From: Neurospora tetraspora
Lineage: Eukaryota; Ascomycota; Sordariomycetes; Sordariales; Sordariaceae
Assembly (NCBI RefSeq): GCF_033439725.1
Contig: NW_026944384.1
Coordinates: 2,728,001-2,792,000 of the forward strand
DNA: 64,000 nt
Direction: 5' to 3'
The notes under the pieces were generated by a model. That model was not told where the DNA came from and searched no databases. It worked only from the letters and a program-made list of their open reading frames with translations. The first letter of the stretch is position 1. Each line of letters opens with the position of its first letter. Made by a program: the position numbers and the translations under genes. Positions 58,185-64,000 of this stretch are shown piece after piece.

Positions 58185-60089
58185 AAATTATATACGCGCA
58201 CCGACCTAGCCAGTTATACTTAACCCTAATATATTTTATATAGCGTAGGCTAAGTATATATATATTATATGTGCTAGCAAAATTTGTACTAATTGAATTA
58301 ATTGTAAAGAAAATAAAGATAAGGAGGAAAATTAGAACTTTTAAAAGCCTAGAGCGGCTAATTTTAAATATATAGGAATCCGTCCCCAATTATCCTTTCC
58401 GTTAGGCCTTACTAAGTACCTAATTTCTTCGTATACTTAACTACTTTTTATTTTAAATAACCTCTTCTTTTTTATTTTCGTAAGTTCTTTCTATATATAT
58501 ATTAATACCTTCCTTCTAGAAAGTTAAATATTAGGTAAGTGCTATATAGTACAGGCCCGTCGGTTAAGGGTCGGTACTAAGTCTTAATATATCCCCCCCC
58601 TTATTTCCTCTTATTATTACAATTTAATTAAGTCGAATAATTTATTTATTTATTCCGCGAAGGTTTCGTTACTATTTTAATACCCCTTATAATAATAGCT
58701 GGAATAGCAGCAGTATTATTTATACTATATTCCGCTAAAAATCCCCGGTTTAGCTCCTCTATAATTTCTTTTTCAAAGTTTATTAAGTTGCTATTTCATA
58801 TTAAATTAATATAAATTTAATATATAAGTAGTATAAGAGAGTTAATTTACTTCTTCCTTATTTAGAAGGGGGCAGGCGTATGTAGAAGCGACGACGATTC
58901 GAAGAAATCGGCGGCGGGTTCTATTTATTCTAAAATATATTATGGAAGGTTTATAGGAACCTTAGAGTTATTAATAAGAGTGCTGTTTATTTATTTAGTA
59001 TAAAATACTTCGAAATTACAGCCCTTTTTATTTTATTTAATTTTAAAAGTTCGATTTAAATATTCGCTAGACGGCTCGAATTCCCGAAGACTATTTAGCA
59101 AATTAAAAACCGCTTTAAGGAAATTAGGCTAGATATATAATTAATATATATAATATTATTACATTTATATTTAGTAGTATAATTATTTATATTACGTCGT
59201 TAAAGAATATTTATTAGTAATAATATTTATAAATCCTAATCGAATTTTGGGTATATAAATAAATATTCTCCTAGTATAATAAGTTTTTACTTATATTCAT
59301 ACTTAGGGAATTGTACGTCGGACTACTTATTGTTAATATATATGGCTTATATAGATTAAACCGGTACTATAAATAGATTAGACAATAGAAGTCGTCGCTA
59401 TATATCTCTATAAATTTATTATCGGCATTTTTAGATTATTATATTAAATAAGCCTATTTTATATAAATTTATATAGATTTACGCTATTCACTTACAAATA
59501 TTAATAATAACATTTAATAATATTGCCATTTACTTTAATGAATTTTGAAAGTAGGTATACCGCTACCGGCGGAATAAAATATAATTAATAAGCGTATTAA
59601 GTCTAATTATATTATTGATATATATATATATTAAATATAAGAATTAAATAAGTACTTTCTTATAGTTTTTATTTTTATTTAGGTAAGGTCGCTAATAAAC
59701 GAATCGGGGTTAATTATTGAATATTTAATTATAATATATTTCTTACAAAATATTAAATTAGTAAAAATACATTTATATTATCCACTCCTTACAATTTCGA
59801 CTACGCAACTAATAATCTAATCTAGTATACGTATCTAATAATTAATAAAAAGTAGAATTTATATTCTAATATTATATTTAAACGTATTAATAATACGTTT
59901 AAATAGGATTAAATTATAAAAAAAGCTTTTTATAGATTAATTCCGTTAATAGTAGGTGCTCTTAATACTTTAATTCGATATATTTTGACCCGATAATAGC
60001 GTACCGCGGTTTTCTATTGTGCCTTAAAATCCGCCTAGATTATATAGAGGATTATTTAAAAAATAGAAGAGATTGCCTAGCGTAATTAA

Positions 60090-60360
60090 TGTAAGGGTTC
60101 TACGCGGTATACATACAGGTAGGCCTTGAAAAGAGCTTATAATTATCAACAAAGAGGAAAAGGTCCGAGCTAGTCTGGCACCTAGACTGGGCACAGCTAA
60201 ATACACAACAGAGATAGGGCATAGAATGTGCCAGAAGACTGCAGGCAGCAGGCAAGCCCGCAGCAGGCAAGCCCGCGGCAGGCAAGCCCGTGGCAGGCAC
60301 AGGCCTGGCTTATACAAGGATGCAAGCCAGGCATTACCTCTGGGCGCCAGCCCCATGACA
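60090..60360. mobile_element. Solo LTR, 271 bp, not RIP-mutated
   Basis: The patch starts TGTAAGGG and ends CATGACA, so it has the TG...CA ends of an LTR. It is flanked by perfect 5-bp copies of ATTAA at 60085-60089 and 60361-60365. Composition is normal GC while both flanks are AT-rich RIP DNA, with changes exactly at the ends. No internal coding region or second LTR is nearby, so it is best read as a solo LTR left by LTR-LTR recombination. Strand cannot be assigned. The family is unknown; the first 8 bases match the RIP-altered gypsy LTR start at 18494 but the remainder does not. Confidence 0.8.
60248..60300. repeat. 15-bp tandem repeat inside the solo LTR
   Basis: About three and a half copies of AGCAGGCAAGCCCGC or close variants. 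The unit is a small internal minisatellite of the LTR. Confidence 0.8.
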
Positions 60361-61470
60361 ATTAAATTTTAAAAATATTTATAATATACTTTTTTAATAT
60401 TACATAAATCCCTTCCTATACCTATTATATATATACGTAATATTAATACTTCCTATTTATAAACGGAATCCAGAAAGGGTTTATATTATAATAAATTTGC
60501 CTCCAATTTATTAAGCCAGCCCTTCCTAAAGACTTATCCTTTATATAATTGGGTTAATCCCGAGATTATTATAAATCCTCCTAATTCGTATATATAATTA
60601 ATATATATATTGATTTATAATAAAATCTCCTTAATTTACTTTAAATTAATTACCCTCCTCTACTTTAACTTAACCTCTCCTTTCTACCCCCTTAACCTAA
60701 CCTCCCCCTTCCGTCTCCTTAAATTAATTAAAATTAAGAGGAGGAATAAAAGGAACGGGGAAAGGAGGGTAAAGGTTAAATGGTAGAAAAAAATTTAATT
60801 ACCCCTATTAAATTTCGTATTTTAAAAGAAAAAATAATTTCCTTAATTATTAAATATAAAGAGGGTAATTAAAATAAAACGGTTATTCTTTTCCCCCCTT
60901 TCTAATAAACGTTTAATAAGGTTAAAAGCTTTATTTAGCATATTTTAAAGGTTAAAAAATATAAGGTACGTTTTTATTAATTATTAAAAATAATATAAAG
61001 AATATATATTAATAATATTTAAATTCCTACTACTTATAAATATAAGTAAACGAAAAGTAATAATAAAAGAATTATATTTAATAAGGATATTAACCTATTA
61101 CTTATAAAGAAATAAGGGGAAAGGGAGGGAATTATTGGTAATTATTAATTATATATTCCGTATATAATAGTAAAAGAATAGAGAGGGACTAAATAAGGAA
61201 TTAGGAAAGAGCGGAAAGAATTAGGGGAGAGCGGAGAGAATAGAGGATTTAAATTAGGAAACGGAATTACGTTATTTTATAGCTAATATTACGTACGTTA
61301 TTTTATACTTTATATCGCGTTAGTTTACATCGTTTCGTTAGAATATTATAAATATTATTATATATTATATATATATAAGACGATATATAAGTATTCTTTC
61401 TATTTATATATATACGTAATATGCGTGACGGATGCGCAATTATAATTTGTATTTATAAACGTACCTATTA

Positions 61471-64000
61471 GGTTTGTATAGCCGGTACTTTCGGCTTAAG
61501 AAAAGTGGAGTATGCACGGACCTTTCTGGTGCCCCCTGTTACCTACCCCTAATAGACCCTCGGCTGAACAGTGATGGGTTGTGTGTGCAACTGGAAGATA
61601 AGAGAGGGCGGTTACGGATGGTTGGATGGCTCGATTGGTCGGACAGTCGGACATGAAAGTCGCACATCCATCGGAAATGGACGCCGCGCTCTTACATGTC
61701 GGTGTAGCGTGTTTTATAGTGGCGGCGCTATGTAGTCACGTAGTGGAAAAGGGGGCAGAGGGGTAAAGGGACTGATGTAATTCGACGAAGGAAGATCTCA
61801 GCCTTAAACTGGTAGGTGACAGCCGGACTTTGAGTGGCCTGATGTCACGGCGTCTGACGATGCGTTTGGTTGATGGTTGAATATTGTCTGTTGGGAGCTA
61901 ATCACTTGAGAACAGTGAGAAGTCAGCCTTGGCTGAGTGATGTTGGCTGAAGTGATGATGAATGTGGCTTGTATCAGGGACCAGTCCTCTTTTAGCCTAA
62001 AGTATGAGGTTGTTGAAGGGGTCTAATGTCGTAGAACATTGCAGTGGCATCATCGAACGGCATACATCATCGTAAGTATCAGGGACGATTCGAAGGAAAT
62101 GTTTGACCTTGAAAAGGCGGGGAAATGGAGATCAAATGATAGACAGAGGAAAGAAGAGTCGGGACGGCCTGTGATCCCGTCTTGCCCGTCTCCTGGGTAT
62201 AAGGATAGGACCCACAACGGCGGCACGGCATCGCGGCGGACTCTAGAGGGGCGGCTCGGGCGGAAGCGGCAGCCCTGCCTGGCTTGGCTCTCCGTCCGCT
62301 GGGAAGCCGAGGAAGCTTGGCCTGCACGGTGCATCTTTAGGTGACCCCATTCCCGCTTTTTGGCTTTCACTTGTACAGTCTCAGAAGGGTCAAACATTCC
62401 AGGTTGTCAGCAAAAGTCCGAGAATAGAAACCTCATTGGGCTGGAGGAAACACACGACGGCCGACTAAACAGTCTGGATAACCTCGTGAAGACCAACCGC
62501 ATCTTCATAGTTCATGCAGGTAATCAATCCACTGCTACTGACAAAGCCACTAGGTAACAGTTTTGCAGTGTTCCATCCATTCCCCGGAAAGCATCCTCGA
62601 TTCGTGCAAGAGGTATTCGGAGAAATATTTCTTATCTAGCAGGTGACTATTGAAGAAGGCACTACGTACCGAGGACGCGGCTAGGTTGGGGATATGATTT
62701 GCATGCGCGGTTTTGGGGGACACGCTTTCTCTCTTCCAGCCCGTCTCATGTTTACACCATCCAGCCCCTCCCATAGGCTCATTGGAATGACGGCCCACCG
62801 CTTGTTTTTGTTGAGGGCCAACGGCGCGGTCAAGGAAGGTCTTGAGGGTGGTCAAGGTGGGAAAACATGAATAGCTTTGGCGGTTAATTTTTCGCTGTTG
62901 CCGCGTCATCTTGAGAGATACACCTGCATACATATGTACGATATGTGGATGTGGAAGTATCGTGATGTATTGGTGATGTAACACTGGGCTATGCACCTAC
63001 CGCATGGGAGCCTTGGCTACCGTAGTGTACATTGGACAAATACCCAACTTCCCCTTTTTTGCGAATCGCGATTTGTTTCTTGACACGCGACCTTTGAAAG
63101 ATGCGCCCCTGAAGATTTGGCCTTGTCAAGATACACTAAACAAACTAAATAAACCGCGGGCCCGAGTATCCGGCCGGAGATCCCCCGGGGTAGTCGGTAG
63201 CGTTAAGGCGGTGGACGAGACTCCTTGGCGGATTCAAAAAGTTGAAACTGTCCTCTGCATGTGTTCAAGCATCACGCGACGCAACCTTTCTTCCTTTCGA
63301 AACATCCCCAGAGGAACTTCTCCATTGTTTCCTCTTCAACCAAACCCGATATCAGCCTCACAGCCTCGATACACGAGAGAAGCATTGGATCAGTCGGAAC
63401 AGTTCCAAGACTCCAAGCCCCCGCCGATCTCAGCTTCCACGACTTCCATCAATTGTCATCCACTTGGTCGCCCAGGGCCCCCCCTCCACTCGGGAATTCC
63501 ATCGCATTGTCTATAAACCAGCAATCCCGGCCCGAATGACGTCTCCTCTGTCCTCCAGCTCCAGCTGACCCTGATACACCCGACCGTCACCGATTTCTCC
63601 AGCTCTCTGTCGAAACTCGAATGGCTCCCGCCCAGTTCGTCTCAAAGTCTGAGAGTCCAGATTCCTCTTTCCAATCGATCTTGGTGGTAAAGCTATAGAC
63701 TTTTGCCGCGCCATCTTTGCATAACAACAACCCCTTTTACGTTTTGGTCATTAAAACGAGACACGATACCACCACCACCTCTTTTATTCTTGCCATTGAG
63801 CCCCGAAAAAGCATAAGGAACGAACCTGTTTGGGACCCTTTCTCCCCCACACTATTCCCCTTCCAAACATTGCACATCAATCGATTACACACACACAAAC
63901 ACACACGCCTGCACGACACCATCAGGGCACATCCATTACATAGCGGCGCTACCAAGTACCAACCAGGACAAGCAACTCAAAACAAGAAACTTGGCAGCAG
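61471..64000. other. Right-hand intergenic region
   Basis: About 2.5 kb of normal-composition DNA. Frames of up to 170 codons (for example 63004-63516, plus) show no recognisable domain. From about 63540 the plus strand becomes rich in CTCC/CCACC and CACACACA, and ends CAAAACAAGAAACTTGGCAGCAG. This is consistent with the promoter or 5' leader of a plus-strand gene starting just beyond the window. Confidence 0.45.

Larger units (their letters stand above)
58185..61470. other. RIP-type AT-rich block
   Basis: About 3.3 kb with the same TA-rich, stop-dense composition as the retroelement island. It looks like an old duplicated element destroyed by RIP, but no protein motif is readable. Near the left edge a C8 run at 58591-58598 with TTAAGACTTA-like sequence beside it could be a polypurine tract plus LTR edge on the minus strand. 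I could not find the matching LTR. A purine-rich local repeat of GAGCGGARAGAAT type is at about 61205-61245. The one normal-GC patch is the solo LTR at 60090-60360. Confidence 0.75.

Noticed and set aside
58200-58235. Single CCCTAA-like motif suggesting a telomere
   Set aside because: Only one partial unit is present, without tandem copies, and genes or repeats continue on both sides.
60024-60356. 110-codon minus-strand frame with Leu/Pro/Ala repeats
   Set aside because: It exists because of the 15-bp repeat inside the solo LTR and runs into RIPed DNA; not a gene.
1-64000. CRISPR arrays, prokaryotic operons, ribosome-binding sites and riboswitches
   Set aside because: The window is fungal nuclear DNA with spliceosomal introns. 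The repeats seen lack regular spacer structure and none of these features applies.

Overview
The window looks like nuclear chromosomal DNA of a filamentous ascomycete, probably a member of the Sordariomycetes (Sordariales-like). The genes carry short introns (about 57-130 nt) with GTRNGT donors, CTRAY-type branch sites and YAG acceptors. Typical fungal single-copy genes are present, including SPT4, KIN17, MED5 and epsilon-COP. Two blocks of very AT-rich, stop-ridden DNA show the C-to-T and G-to-A decay expected from repeat-induced point mutation (RIP). The order-level placement is inferred from protein resemblance and could not be tested here.

Layout. 1-6967: the 3' end of spt4, then kin17 and a divergent 14-3-3-like gene on the minus strand, then about 2.4 kb with no supported gene. 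6968-19781: one composite mobile-element island. A Ty1/copia LTR retrotransposon on the plus strand (192-bp LTRs, target duplication CCTGC) was interrupted by a Ty3/gypsy chromodomain-type element on the minus strand (295-bp LTRs, target duplication TCTAT). Both are ruined by RIP. 19787-32340: a small cysteine-rich conserved protein downstream of a three-copy repeat, a spliced His/Asp/Gln-rich protein, and a giant 1,820-aa nuclear-type protein with a Myb/SANT-like segment and dozens of KPPSN repeats. 33325-42799: a DUF4202 protein, an FMN-dependent 2-hydroxyacid oxidase broken by a single-base frameshift, an intron-containing tRNA-Val(TAC), the six-exon Mediator subunit MED5, and a conserved fungal protein of unknown function. 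42800-53304: about 10.5 kb of normal-composition DNA with no gene I can support. 53305-57675: a CocE/NonD-type hydrolase (three exons), a small basic DUF2462/UPF0390-type protein, and epsilon-COP (three exons), the last two divergently transcribed. 58185-61470: a second RIP-type AT-rich block, broken by an unmutated 271-bp solo LTR with a perfect ATTAA target duplication. 61471-64000: no supported gene; the right edge looks like promoter or leader DNA.

The genes are ordinary eukaryotic monocistronic units and do not form a pathway cluster. SPT4 and MED5 serve RNA polymerase II transcription, KIN17 serves RNA processing and DNA repair, and epsilon-COP serves Golgi traffic. The most informative signals are the nested RIP-mutated retroelements, whose LTR pairs retain mutation gradients and exact target duplications, the RIP-sparing solo LTR, the frameshifted oxidase, the repeat-rich 1,820-aa protein and the long gene-poor interval. 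I did not find a convincing new defence-like or biosynthetic system.
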